Below are positions 28,781-37,577 of a stretch of 64,000 nt of DNA, piece after piece. The stretch spans positions 248,001-312,000 of the forward strand of contig CANMCX010000001.1 of the NCBI GenBank assembly GCA_947496465.1. The letters run 5' to 3'. The translations under genes and the position numbers were made by a program. The first letter of the stretch is position 1, and each line of letters opens with the position of its first letter. The notes under the pieces are model-generated. The model was not told where the DNA came from. It searched no databases and saw only the letters and a program-made list of their open reading frames with translations. The stretch is from Marinifilum_A sediminis (GTDB lineage: Bacteria; Bacteroidota; Bacteroidia; Bacteroidales; Marinifilaceae).

Positions 28781-29022
28781 CTATGATATTAGTTAGTGGA
28801 TGTTTTGATATTGTTTCAAATAGATTAATCTACTTATAAACAAGTAAAGATACTATTTAAAGATCTAGTTAAATAATAATTTGGTTCATCTTAACAACTA
28901 TTTAAGTAAAATACTTTTATCTGAAATAAAACTTTTTAACGGTATTATTCGTTCTCTTGTAAATACGATTGTAAGTTTTCAGAAAAAATTACGATTTTTG
29001 TTTGCTCTAAAAAAAATGAAAC

Positions 29023-29295
29023 ATGGATCAGGATAAATACAACAGAATTAAGCAACAATTATTTGAATCTACACAATGGCCATCGTTGTATATGTTCAAA
29101 TTTATTGTTCCTAATAACGAGGATAAAATAAATGCCGTAAAGAACCTATTTCCTGAGGATACTGAATTTTCATATAAGACATCTAAGGATATTCGATTTA
29201 TAGGTGTAACGGTAAAAAAAATTATGAATTCGGCGGATGATGTTGTGGAAGTATATTCAAGAGCTCAGGGTATAAAAGGTATTATGTCTTTATAA
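29023..29295 (+). CDS. DUF493 family protein (YbeD-like)
   Basis: A 90-residue cytoplasmic protein with the ferredoxin-like ACT-resembling fold of DUF493: WPSLYMFKFIVPN at the first strand, a central S-x-D-I-R-F-I-G-V-T-V strand, and the SADDVVEVYSRAQGIKGIMSL end that defines the family. In other bacteria the relative YbeD sits by lipoate genes, but its role is not settled, and there is no such neighbour here. It is divergent from the efflux operon and 92 bp before the epimerase gene. Confidence 0.85.
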   Translation: MDQDKYNRIKQQLFESTQWPSLYMFKFIVPNNEDKINAVKNLFPEDTEFSYKTSKDIRFIGVTVKKIMNSADDVVEVYSRAQGIKGIMSL

Positions 29296-29387
29296 ATATG
29301 ATTTTAACACAGGTAGAATAAAACTTACGCCATCAATTTTTTATTTAAATTCGTCATTCAAAAAAATAAAAACTAAGAAAACTTCAA

Positions 29388-30407
29388 ATGATCAGTACAT
29401 CAGATTTTGGTAGTACTCCTTCGGGGGAAAATGTCAAATTATTTACCCTTTCCAATAAAAATGGCGTTCAAGCCAAAATCACAAACTATGGTGGAATTCT
29501 AACTTCATTCATTGCTCCCATGGAAGGAGTTGATAGAGAAATGGTTCTAGGTTTTGATACATTACAAGAATATACCAGCAAGAATTATTTAGATAACTAT
29601 CCCTATTTTGGAGCCCTAATTGGTCGATTTGGAAATAGAATCGATCATGGTAAAGTCACAATTAATGGAAAAGAATTACAACTTTCCTGCAATCATTCTC
29701 CTCATCATTTACACGGTGGTAATATCGGTTTTGATAGAAAAGTTTGGAAGGCTAAAGTCGTAAATGATTCTGAATTACACCTAAGCTATTTAAGCGTTGA
29801 TGGCGAAGAAAACTTCCCTGGAAATGTAAATACAACTGTGATATATAGCCTTTCAGATGAAAATGAACTTCAAATTAAATACGAAGCTACTACTGATAAA
29901 ACTACACCTATCAATCTTACACAACACTCTTATTTCAATTTATCTGATAGCTGTTCAAACATATTAGATCATGAATTACAGATTGATGCGAATTATTTAT
30001 TGGAAACAAATGATTTTTTAATTCCGAGTGGAAAATTATTAAATGTTGAAAACACTTGTTTCGATTTCAGAACAAAGAAAACTATCAATCAAGATATAGA
30101 AGATATAGAAAACTATGATGATTGCTTTGCATTTGGCGAAACAACAAAAACTCCAAGAAAAGTTGCTGAATTAATTTCTCCTGATAAAAAAGTGAGTATG
30201 GAAGTCATCACTACTTTTCCAGGGCTTCAGGTTTACACTGGCAAATATATCAGTGCTGGAGAAAAAAGAAGGTTCGAAGCATTTGCAGGTGTTGCTTTAG
30301 AGGCTCAAGGATATCCCGATGCTCCAAACCATCCATCTTTTAAACATGGCTGGCTCGAACCCGGAGAAATTTACAAACAACAAACGAATTACAAACTGAT
30401 ATTTTAA
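29388..30407 (+). CDS. galM: Aldose 1-epimerase (galactose mutarotase)
   Basis: A 339-residue cytoplasmic mutarotase interconverting alpha and beta anomers of galactose or glucose. The family residues are visible: HHLHGGN (about 103-109), the catalytic His in NLTQHSYFNLS (about 176-186), and the catalytic Glu in GVALEAQGYPDAPNHPSF near the end. There is no signal peptide, unlike secreted Bacteroidota relatives. It directly precedes the SusC/SusD-to-glycosidase region; since that region encodes a beta-galactosidase and an alpha-glucosidase, a mutarotase fits, although a strong terminator separates them. Confidence 0.9.
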   Translation: MISTSDFGSTPSGENVKLFTLSNKNGVQAKITNYGGILTSFIAPMEGVDREMVLGFDTLQEYTSKNYLDNYPYFGALIGRFGNRIDHGKVTINGKELQLSCNHSPHHLHGGNIGFDRKVWKAKVVNDSELHLSYLSVDGEENFPGNVNTTVIYSLSDENELQIKYEATTDKTTPINLTQHSYFNLSDSCSNILDHELQIDANYLLETNDFLIPSGKLLNVENTCFDFRTKKTINQDIEDIENYDDCFAFGETTKTPRKVAELISPDKKVSMEVITTFPGLQVYTGKYISAGEKRRFEAFAGVALEAQGYPDAPNHPSFKHGWLEPGEIYKQQTNYKLIF

Positions 30408-30410
30408 TTC

Positions 30411-30441
30411 AAAGGCTGGTTAGTAAACCAGCCTTTTTTTA
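30411..30441 (+). terminator. Strong rho-independent terminator after galM
   Basis: AAAGGCTGGTT (30411-30421) / AACCAGCCTTT (30426-30436) with loop AGTA and a T run, only 3 bases after the stop codon. Confidence 0.92.
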
Positions 30442-30622
30442 TTTTGCTCTCCATTGAAATATGACTTTTATCATATTTTAACTCACATTCAAAAACTTTT
30501 CTATTTAGAAATCAAAAAACACCTGAAATTTTTCTCAATTTTATAATTTCACTACACCCATTGTTTTTTCAATAGTTCAGGCACTTTCACTCTATCTAAT
30601 CACAAAATATTTTTAAAATTTT

Positions 30623-30666
30623 ACTACCAACTAGTATGTACTGGTAGTTATTTTTACATATATTTG
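30623..30666 (+). promoter_or_regulatory. Candidate promoter and overlapping palindromic operator of the SusC/SusD unit
   Basis: TATATTTG (30659-30666) fits the Bacteroidota -7 box TAnnTTTG. The place of the -33 box is covered by an inverted repeat: ACTAGTA / TACTGGT (30630-30645) nested in ACTACCA / TGGTAGT (30623-30648). A related half, ACTAGTATG, recurs at 30889-30897, and TTAGTATGCTAAAAT occurs near 11166 upstream of the first SusD gene. A regulator binding here would control the susC operon; no regulator gene is next to it. Confidence 0.4.
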
Positions 30667-30762
30667 CTGCAAAGGTTTTCAGTTAAACCAAATTATTGAA
30701 TTGTTGAAGTGAATATTAACCAATCATTTTCTTAGATTCATTACCATGCAAAAGCAAATAAT

Positions 30763-30860
30763 TGTACAACTCGTATACAGACATTCACATCGTGGACTTT
30801 TTGAATGTTTAATTTGTTGATCACCGCTTCTAATTTGAATAGCTACCAACTATTCAAAAT
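30763..30860 (+). promoter_or_regulatory. Leader element with two hairpins upstream of susC (copy 1)
   Basis: The gap 30408-31100 has no gene but holds a structured leader. ACATTC (30781-30786) pairs with GAATGT (30803-30808). This is followed by TTAATTTGTTGATCACC and then a perfect hairpin TTTGAATAG / CTATTCAAA (30834-30842 / 30850-30858). The segment 30803-30825 matches 37449-37471 in front of the peptidase operon at 19 of 23 positions, each time preceded by a hairpin. Function unknown. Confidence 0.5.
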
Positions 30861-31100
30861 CTCAGTGCTCCAATTCTTGAGCAACCAAACTAGTATGCTA
30901 TAATACTTTAATGAAAGTAAATGATATGTTCCATCGAAATGAGGAACAATTGTAATCTAAAATTTCTTTTATGAAGTAAAAAACAGAATTAAAGACAACA
31001 GGGAAAGCTACCAACAATCCCTGTTCTCAAATAATAATTGCTTGTTGTTCCATGCTTAAAACTTAAGAACAACAAACTAACTTTTAACGCATCTAAATTT

Positions 31101-34100
31101 ATGAAAAAAAACGCAAAAACTGCTGCGGGGATATTTTCCGTGCAGTCTGGCTTCGTTTCATGGATCATGAAACTTTGCATTTTAGCTGTAATAATGGGTC
31201 CACTACCCTGTAATGCAGCAAATTCTGTAAAAGCTACCTCTCTACAAGAAAATCAAAAAAACATTTCGGGAACCGTAGTTGATGATCAAAACCTACCATT
31301 AATTGGTGTTAACATTATAGTAAAAGGAACATCCACTGGTACAGTAACCGATTTTGATGGAAAATTCCAATTATCAGTACCTGAGAATTCTGTAATTCAG
31401 TTCTCATTTATTGGTTACATCGACCAGGAAGTTGTAGTAGAGAATCAAACTGACTTTAGCATTATTCTTAAGGAAGATGTACAAGGCTTGAACGAGGTTG
31501 TAGTTGTTGGTTATGGTGTTCAGAAAAAGAGTGATTTAACTGGAGCTGTAGCTTCTGTTAAGGCTGAAGATTTGGCTAAAACACCATCGTCAAATCCTGT
31601 TAACTCATTACAGGGTAAGGTTGCGGGTGTTACCATCACAAAATTTGGTGGAGCTCCAGGCTCTGGATCAAGTATTACAATACGTGGATTTGGAACCGTA
31701 GGTAATAATGATCCACTGTATATTATCGATGGTTTACCTGGTTCAATGTCACTTTTAAATCCTGACGATATCGCATCATTCGAGATCTTAAAAGATGGTG
31801 CTGCTGCAGCAATATATGGATCTAGAGCTGCCAATGGCGTTGTATTAATCACCACCAAAAAAGGAAAAAAAGGTAAAATCAATGTTGATTTTAATATGCA
31901 TGTTGGTCAAACAAAGGCGATTGATCAATTGGACTTATTGAATTCTGAAGGATATGTAAAGGTTCATAAAATGATGTATGACAATTACAATCAATATGCA
32001 TCTTCTGGAGATCAGGTAGCACTACCAAACTACATTACGGCGCCAATTGAGGCAAATACAGATTGGCAAAAAGAAGTTAACAGAACGGCTCTTCAACAAA
32101 ATTACAACCTAAGTATTAATGGTGGTAACGATCTTGGATATTATGGTTTATCTGGAAGTTGGAATGACGAAGAAGGAACTCTTATAGGAAGTGATTACCT
32201 TAAAAAGACCCTACGTGCAAAGCTAGGTATGACCAAAGGTCGATTAAAAGTAGATGGAAATATTTCATATGCCGAAACCAACTCTGAAAGTAAGAAATTT
32301 TCTTTAAGAGATACCTATAAATTGACTCCACTTATCACTCCTTTTGACGAAGATGGTAATGTACAGCTTACTTCTGGAGATATGCCTACAAATGCAAATC
32401 CATATGCCAATCATTTGAATGTAAAAGGTGAAACTGATTTGCAATATTTCTCTGCAAATGTAACAGGACGACTAAAAATTACTGACTGGTTATCATATCA
32501 AGTAAACCTTGGCTTGGTTAACAGCAATAAAAAAGAATGGAATTATCATTCAAAATTCGATAGAAGCCCTAAAGATGGTGAAGATTGGATCTACTATGGT
32601 GAAGAAAGAAATAACTACCGCAGCCAAATCATGGAGCATTTGTTAAACCTTCAGAAAGATTTTGGCAAACACTCATTTACTTCTGTTCTTGGTTACACCG
32701 CATCTAAAACAACCAATGACTGGATTGGAGCAAATGTAACTGGTAAGAAAACGGTTTACTCTGTTGAAGATGGAGATTTGGTAACTGAAGATGTACCTGG
32801 CGGATTCTTAGATCCAAGCTGGACAACTTTAAATGCCGGAGAAGGTGGAACATACGCAGCCTATGGCAGCAGAAACAAATACACCAGAACTTCTATTTTA
32901 GGTAGAGTTAACTACTCATACGATAGCAAATATTTATTTCAAGTTACCGCTCGTAGAGATGGATCTTCAAAATTTGGATCGGATTCACGTTATGGAACAT
33001 TCCCTTCAGTTGCCTTTGGTTGGAGAATAACTGAGGAAGATTTCATGTCGAGCAATGATTTTATTGACAACTTAAAACTACGTGCAAGTTGGGGAAAATT
33101 AGGTAATGAAGGAACTTTAGGTCTATACGATCATCAGGCATTAATTAGTACTAGTACGGATTATGCTTTAGGAGCTGTAAGAGGTTCTGGTGCCAACCCT
33201 TGGACTGGTAGTATTGCAAAAGGTCTTGAGAATAGAGAATTACAGTGGGAAACTACTATTTCTAAAAACTTTGGTTTGGATTTCGCCTTCTTAAATAGTG
33301 CATTTATTGGTAGTGTAAATTATTACAATACTTCTACTGAAGACATGCTAATTTACCGACAGTTGCCTGGATCTGCAGGATTAGATAATCCGGTATTAAA
33401 CGTTGGTGAAATTGAAAATAAAGGTCTTGAATTTGAATTATCTTACTATAAACAAAATGGAGAATTTAAATTTAACATTAACACAACCTTAACTACAACT
33501 AAAAATGAGGTAATCAAATTGGCTAACACCGATCAATCTTTATTTGGTGAAGGTTTAAAATTTGGTGATTCTCATTTCCCAACTCAAACTAAAGTAGGAT
33601 ATGAAATTGGTGCATTCTTCCTGTACAAAACAGATGGAATTTTTCAATCAATGAATGAGGTGAATGCTCACACAGGTGCTGAAGGTGCATTGCTACAAGA
33701 AAATGCAAAACCTGGTGATATTAAATTTGTTGATACCAATGGTGATGGTGAATTAAATGAAAAAGATAAAGTTTATTCAGGATCAGGAATTCCTGATTTT
33801 ACTTACAGTATAAACCTTAATGCATCGTACAAAGGTTTTGATTTCTCTATGCTTTTCTATGGTGTGCAAGGAAATAAAATTTACAATGGTAATCGGTACT
33901 ATTTGGAAAATATGGCTTCCGGTCAAAATTTCCTAAGATCATCGCTAAATGCATGGACTGAGACAAATACTAAAACCAATATTCCAAGAGCCGTTTTAGG
34001 TGATCCAAATTTAAATTCACGTGAATCTGATCGATTCCTTGAAGATGGTTCGTTCCTTCGTATGAAAAATATTGAACTTGGATATACACTTCCAAAAGCA

Positions 34101-34286
34101 ACAATCAGTCGCTTAGGTTTAACCAAATGTAGAATTTACGTAAATGCACAAAATGTTTGGACATTAACCGATTATTCTGGAATTGATCCTGAAGTTGGAC
34201 GTGGTGACGTTAGAAACTTAGGTATCGACAGAAGTTTCTATCCTATCAATAAATCATTCTTTGCTGGTATTCAATTATCATTCTAA
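31101..34286 (+). CDS. SusC/RagA family TonB-linked outer membrane transporter
   Basis: A 1061-residue transporter without STN domain: signal segment (residues 16-38, ending near CNAAN), carboxypeptidase-D-like domain (about 50-130, SGTVVDDQNLPLIGVNIIVK), plug with GYGVQKKSDLTGAV, SGKVAGV-like QGKVAGVTI and YIIDGLPG, then the barrel ending in FFAGIQLSF. The start ATG at 31101 was chosen over an in-frame start at 31038 because it begins the basic part of the signal peptide. Without STN or FecR it is not ECF-controlled, so regulation must act at the promoter or leader upstream. It pairs with the SusD gene 18 bp downstream. The following peptidase and glycosidase genes suggest import of peptides or glycopeptides; SusC/SusD pairs for peptides are known (RagA/RagB type). 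Confidence 0.92.
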   Translation: MKKNAKTAAGIFSVQSGFVSWIMKLCILAVIMGPLPCNAANSVKATSLQENQKNISGTVVDDQNLPLIGVNIIVKGTSTGTVTDFDGKFQLSVPENSVIQFSFIGYIDQEVVVENQTDFSIILKEDVQGLNEVVVVGYGVQKKSDLTGAVASVKAEDLAKTPSSNPVNSLQGKVAGVTITKFGGAPGSGSSITIRGFGTVGNNDPLYIIDGLPGSMSLLNPDDIASFEILKDGAAAAIYGSRAANGVVLITTKKGKKGKINVDFNMHVGQTKAIDQLDLLNSEGYVKVHKMMYDNYNQYASSGDQVALPNYITAPIEANTDWQKEVNRTALQQNYNLSINGGNDLGYYGLSGSWNDEEGTLIGSDYLKKTLRAKLGMTKGRLKVDGNISYAETNSESKKFSLRDTYKLTPLITPFDEDGNVQLTSGDMPTNANPYANHLNVKGETDLQYFSANVTGRLKITDWLSYQVNLGLVNSNKKEWNYHSKFDRSPKDGEDWIYYGEERNNYRSQIMEHLLNLQKDFGKHSFTSVLGYTASKTTNDWIGANVTGKKTVYSVEDGDLVTEDVPGGFLDPSWTTLNAGEGGTYAAYGSRNKYTRTSILGRVNYSYDSKYLFQVTARRDGSSKFGSDSRYGTFPSVAFGWRITEEDFMSSNDFIDNLKLRASWGKLGNEGTLGLYDHQALISTSTDYALGAVRGSGANPWTGSIAKGLENRELQWETTISKNFGLDFAFLNSAFIGSVNYYNTSTEDMLIYRQLPGSAGLDNPVLNVGEIENKGLEFELSYYKQNGEFKFNINTTLTTTKNEVIKLANTDQSLFGEGLKFGDSHFPTQTKVGYEIGAFFLYKTDGIFQSMNEVNAHTGAEGALLQENAKPGDIKFVDTNGDGELNEKDKVYSGSGIPDFTYSINLNASYKGFDFSMLFYGVQGNKIYNGNRYYLENMASGQNFLRSSLNAWTETNTKTNIPRAVLGDPNLNSRESDRFLEDGSFLRMKNIELGYTLPKATISRLGLTKCRIYVNAQNVWTLTDYSGIDPEVGRGDVRNLGIDRSFYPINKSFFAGIQLSF

Positions 34287-34304
34287 TTTACAAGAAAAAA
34301 CAAA

Positions 34305-35837
34305 ATGAAAAGATATATATATTTATTCTTCATTTGCTTAGGGCTGACATTTACAGCCTGTGATGAAGATTTTCTAGAGGTAAAATCTCCAGATCAATTG
34401 ACAGGAGATAATTTTTGGAGAAATCAATCGGATGCAGAAGCCGGATTGGCTGCCGCCTACTCTCAATTGGAATGTGCGACAAGCTACTGGGGATTTGCAG
34501 AGATTAAATTTACAGTTGAATTGTTTCCATCTGATTTGATTAAATTAGGTAACGATCCTTACAATTACGAAGATTGGTTTTCTATTTACAATTACAATGT
34601 TAGTCCAGGTAATACTCAAACTTCCAGCTATTGGAACATTCATTATCAAGGAATCAACTATGCCAATCAGGTAATTGAAAAAGTTGGAGCTATGACAGAA
34701 GAGCAAATTCCGACAAAACTAAAGGATGAAATTGTTGCTGAAGCTCACTTTTTAAGAGGTTATTATCACCTTAAATTATTACTAAATTGGAAAGAAATTA
34801 TCCTTCAAAGTTCTTATGCTAAAGGAATTTCCGATATCGATCGGCCCTTAAGTGAAAGAAACGAATGTTGGAGTTTTATTGTAGATGATTTTAAAGCTGC
34901 TGCTGCCAATTTGCCAACAGAATATACTCAGGAGAATATTGGTAGAGCAACTCAATATTCCGCTTTAGCATATCTGGGTAAGGCAAGTTTGTATCGTTCA
35001 AGTGAAGATGCTGAAAATGCTAACACATATTTAAACGAAGCAAAAACTGCTTTCGCTTCTGTTGTCGGAAGTGGAAAATACAATTTGGTAAATTCTTTCT
35101 TATCTCTATTTGATGGGACGAACCAAAACTCTGAAGAAGCAATATTTGAACTTCAATTGTCTACGAATACCGACAATGGCGCATGGTTTAAATTCCCTTA
35201 TCACAGATGGCTTAAACCAGCTGGTCTTGGCGGTTGGGACGAAATTGCTGGTAGTGATTTCCTTTTAACTGAATTCAAAAAAGAAGGAAAGACTGCTACT
35301 GATGGTCGGTATGATCATAGATTGTATGAAACTCTTTTCTTCGAAGATGAGTATTTCAATGATACAGATAATCCAAGAGTTTATGGTTCTACATTTTACG
35401 AATGGTGGGACTGGGCAGGTGTTCCTTATAACAAAACAGGATTTAGAAAGTATCTTCCTGCTAGTCAGGATGAACTAAATGCCAATTCAATTGGGAACAA
35501 TATTCCTTTGCTTAGATACGCAGACGTATTGTTAATGTATGCAGAGACCTTGAATGAGTTGAATGAAACTGGAGCTGCAATTACGCATATCAATACAGTA
35601 AGAACACGAGCAGGAATGCCTGCTATGACAGGTTCTAGTATAACAGATGTTAGAACCCAAATTGAGCATGAAAGAATTTGTGAATTTGCAATGGAAGCAT
35701 CAAGATTCCACGATTTAAGAAGATGGGGAAAATTAACTGAAACCATGAATAATCATGGCAGATCAGGCGTAACTGACTCAGATCACTTCTTCCCTATCCC
35801 TGAAACCGAAACCAACTCAAACAATAGCATCGATTAG
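34305..35837 (+). CDS. SusD/RagB family nutrient-binding outer membrane lipoprotein
   Basis: A 510-residue lipoprotein with lipobox FTAC (Cys19) followed by DEDFLE, and the canonical SusD architecture: N-terminal SusD_3-like helical pairs (about 20-220, VKSPDQLTGDNFWRNQSDAEAGLAAAYSQL), and the C-terminal RagB/SusD domain with IPLLRYADVLLMYAETLNEL, VRTRAGMP and the HERICEFAMEASRFHDLRRWG block. It ends normally. It caps the SusC channel encoded upstream. Ligand class cannot be read directly; the context favours peptides or glycopeptides. Confidence 0.92.
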   Translation: MKRYIYLFFICLGLTFTACDEDFLEVKSPDQLTGDNFWRNQSDAEAGLAAAYSQLECATSYWGFAEIKFTVELFPSDLIKLGNDPYNYEDWFSIYNYNVSPGNTQTSSYWNIHYQGINYANQVIEKVGAMTEEQIPTKLKDEIVAEAHFLRGYYHLKLLLNWKEIILQSSYAKGISDIDRPLSERNECWSFIVDDFKAAAANLPTEYTQENIGRATQYSALAYLGKASLYRSSEDAENANTYLNEAKTAFASVVGSGKYNLVNSFLSLFDGTNQNSEEAIFELQLSTNTDNGAWFKFPYHRWLKPAGLGGWDEIAGSDFLLTEFKKEGKTATDGRYDHRLYETLFFEDEYFNDTDNPRVYGSTFYEWWDWAGVPYNKTGFRKYLPASQDELNANSIGNNIPLLRYADVLLMYAETLNELNETGAAITHINTVRTRAGMPAMTGSSITDVRTQIEHERICEFAMEASRFHDLRRWGKLTETMNNHGRSGVTDSDHFFPIPETETNSNNSID

Positions 35838-35867
35838 GTTAGGTAATTATTAGTTATGGTTAGCTCG

Positions 35868-35897
35868 AAGTGCCCTCTTTTTAGCGAGGGCACTTCT
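35868..35897 (+). terminator. Terminator after susD
   Basis: A perfect 10-bp stem AAGTGCCCTC (35868-35877) / GAGGGCACTT (35886-35895) with loop TTTTTAGC, followed by CTTCT. It separates the SusC/SusD unit from the LysO genes. Confidence 0.8.
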
Positions 35898-35973
35898 TCT
35901 AAATCGATAGTCGAAAATATTACAATAAAATTTATGTAATTTCACCCCAAAGAACAAAAAAGATTAATTTATC

Positions 35974-36246
35974 ATGATTACAGTTTTAGTATTAATGACT
36001 CTGGGTATAGGATTGGGATTCTTCCTTGGTAAGTTTCCAAAAATCATTAAAGGAGTTGACAAAATGACCACTTGGTCGATCTATTTATTGTTGTTCCTAT
36101 TGGGGATAGGAGTAGGATTGAATGAGAAGATTATAAACAATTTGCACACTATTGGTTTGCAAGCTTTGATACTTACCATTGGTGCAGTATTGGGGAGTTT
36201 AATTTTCGCATACATTACCTATAGACTATTTTTTAAAAGTAAATAA
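35974..36246 (+). CDS. lysO: LysO-family transporter, N-terminal subunit (split gene)
   Basis: A 90-residue protein of three hydrophobic segments (1-20, 33-52, 61-85), equivalent to the N-terminal DUF340 part of the E. coli lysine exporter LysO (YbjE, about 299 residues). The next gene supplies the remaining 201 residues; 90 plus 201 gives 291, so the pair equals one complete transporter. The two reading frames are separated by 25 bp with a normal stop and start, so this is the split form known from other Bacteroidota and not a frameshift. The pair would export L-lysine, and perhaps analogues, across the inner membrane. Confidence 0.82.
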   Translation: MITVLVLMTLGIGLGFFLGKFPKIIKGVDKMTTWSIYLLLFLLGIGVGLNEKIINNLHTIGLQALILTIGAVLGSLIFAYITYRLFFKSK

Positions 36247-36271
36247 CCTAACGAACAGAATTTTCTGAACC

Positions 36272-36877
36272 ATGAAGAACAGCTTAATTATACTTGGATT
36301 TTTTGCATTAGGATTGATTTTAGGATTAACCAGATTTCTACCTGACGTAATAATGGAATCTGATTTTTCAATGTACGCACTTTACTTGCTTATGTTTCTG
36401 GTTGGAATTGGCATTGGAGCCGACCGATCATCCTGGAAAGTAATTAAAGAAACCAACATTAAAATTATTCTCGTACCACTATGTGTAATCGTCGGATCAT
36501 TAGTTGGTGTTGCTGCAATCTCAATTTTCACACCCGAAATTCAAATAAAAGAAGCCTTAGCTGTAGGTGCTGGTTTTGGATACTATAGTTTATCCTCCAT
36601 TTTCATAACTCAAATTAGTGGCGAAACCTTAGGAGTAATAGCCTTACTTTCAAACATATTACGCGAAATTATAACATTACTTGCAGTTCCTATTTTTGTA
36701 AAATACTTCGGAAAACTTGCAGGTATAGCTTCCGGTGGTGCAACAGCAATGGATACAACATTGCCAATTATCTCGAAATATACAGGTAAAGAATGGGCCA
36801 TTATTGCAGTTTTTAGTGGAATAGTACTCACAATTCTTGTCCCATTTCTAGTTCCCTTTATATTGGAAGTACTTTAA
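36272..36877 (+). CDS. lysO: LysO-family lysine exporter, C-terminal subunit
   Basis: A 201-residue membrane protein with about six segments, matching the C-terminal two thirds of LysO: MKNSLIILGFFALGLILG at the start, VGIGIGADRSS near residue 46, and the conserved core GAGFGYYSLSSIFITQ (about 92-107) and GGATAMDTTLPII (about 154-166), whose Asp and Thr residues are the likely transport site. In E. coli LysO exports lysine and toxic analogues. Its place between a SusC/SusD unit and a peptidase operon suggests relief of lysine, or hydroxylysine, overflow during growth on peptides; this is inference. Confidence 0.88.
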   Translation: MKNSLIILGFFALGLILGLTRFLPDVIMESDFSMYALYLLMFLVGIGIGADRSSWKVIKETNIKIILVPLCVIVGSLVGVAAISIFTPEIQIKEALAVGAGFGYYSLSSIFITQISGETLGVIALLSNILREIITLLAVPIFVKYFGKLAGIASGGATAMDTTLPIISKYTGKEWAIIAVFSGIVLTILVPFLVPFILEVL

Positions 36878-37019
36878 TGCCATTCTTGTTCAAACGCACA
36901 ACTTATCGGATTCTTGTTGTTTATTGGAAATAAATAATGATTGCCCTATAGAAGAAACTTATGCGTCAGAAATTTAACCTTTTATTAAAATAGTAAAGCG
37001 TGAAATATTAGTATTTAAG

Positions 37020-37209
37020 TCTTGTCAGTTTAGACAAAAATCAAAAAATTGCTTTTTTAAGCTTTATCAGTTTAGACAAAGATCAAAAAATTGCTTTTTT
37101 AAGCTTTGTAAGTTTAGACAAAGATCAAAAAATTGCTTTTTTAAGCTTTGTAAGTTTAGACAAAGACAAAAAATTGCTTTTTTGAGCCTTGCCTGTTTAG
37201 GTAAAGCAA
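37020..37209. repeat. 42-bp tandem repeat array, about 4.5 units
   Basis: The motif AGTTTAGACA or its variants starts at 37027, 37069, 37111, 37153 and 37194, so the spacing is 42, 42, 42 and 41. Each unit contains a CTTTGT/ACAAAG-type stem around AGTTTAG and an A-run/T-run hairpin around AAAAAATTGCTTTTTT. The copies differ slightly at the two ends. The array lies in the 700-bp gap before the peptidase operon; the rest of the gap holds the leader at 37411-37475. No frame is open across it. There are no unique spacers, so it is not CRISPR. Confidence 0.9.
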
Positions 37210-37410
37210 AAAACGTTTTTAATTATTACCCACTAAAATCCTTATAGAAACATAATAATCTAAAAATTATCAATTCAATAAAAATTGAACTTTTACCTGA
37301 TTAATAAATATTTAATCGGGTGTAGTTTTTACGAATTTAAAATACTTTTTTGCGTTTTTTTTCTAAATTTACCATGAACAAATTCATTTGTATGTTTCTT
37401 TTTAACGACT

Positions 37411-37475
37411 ACATAACTCACTATAACAATTCGTACAAAGGTCTGTACGAATGTTGGATTTGTTAATAACCTTCT
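37411..37475 (+). promoter_or_regulatory. Leader element with hairpin upstream of the peptidase operon (copy 2)
   Basis: A perfect 9-bp hairpin ATTCGTACA (37429-37437) / TGTACGAAT (37444-37452) is followed by GTTGGATTTGTTAATAACC. Together with the preceding AACTC-x-TATA segment it aligns with the leader in front of susC at about 30763-30825. A palindrome GTGTTAACAC (37552-37561) lies 16 bases before the ATG of the aminopeptidase gene. The likeness suggests common control of the two transcription units. Confidence 0.5.
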
Positions 37476-37577
37476 CTCTACCATCCAATAATTCAATAAA
37501 TTATATCAATCAGTACATATCGAATCAGGATTCTTGTATCCTGTCGAATTTGTGTTAACACCCAAAACCCTGAATTT

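Noticed and set aside
31520..31882. 120-residue protein gene on the minus strand
   Set aside because: It is antisense to the plug domain of SusC, a common shadow frame over this conserved region.
35974..36877. Frameshifted lysO pseudogene
   Set aside because: Each part has its own start and stop with a 25-bp spacer, and the split arrangement is known from other Bacteroidota.
37020..37209. CRISPR array
   Set aside because: The repeated unit fills the entire period; there are no unique spacers and no cas genes.
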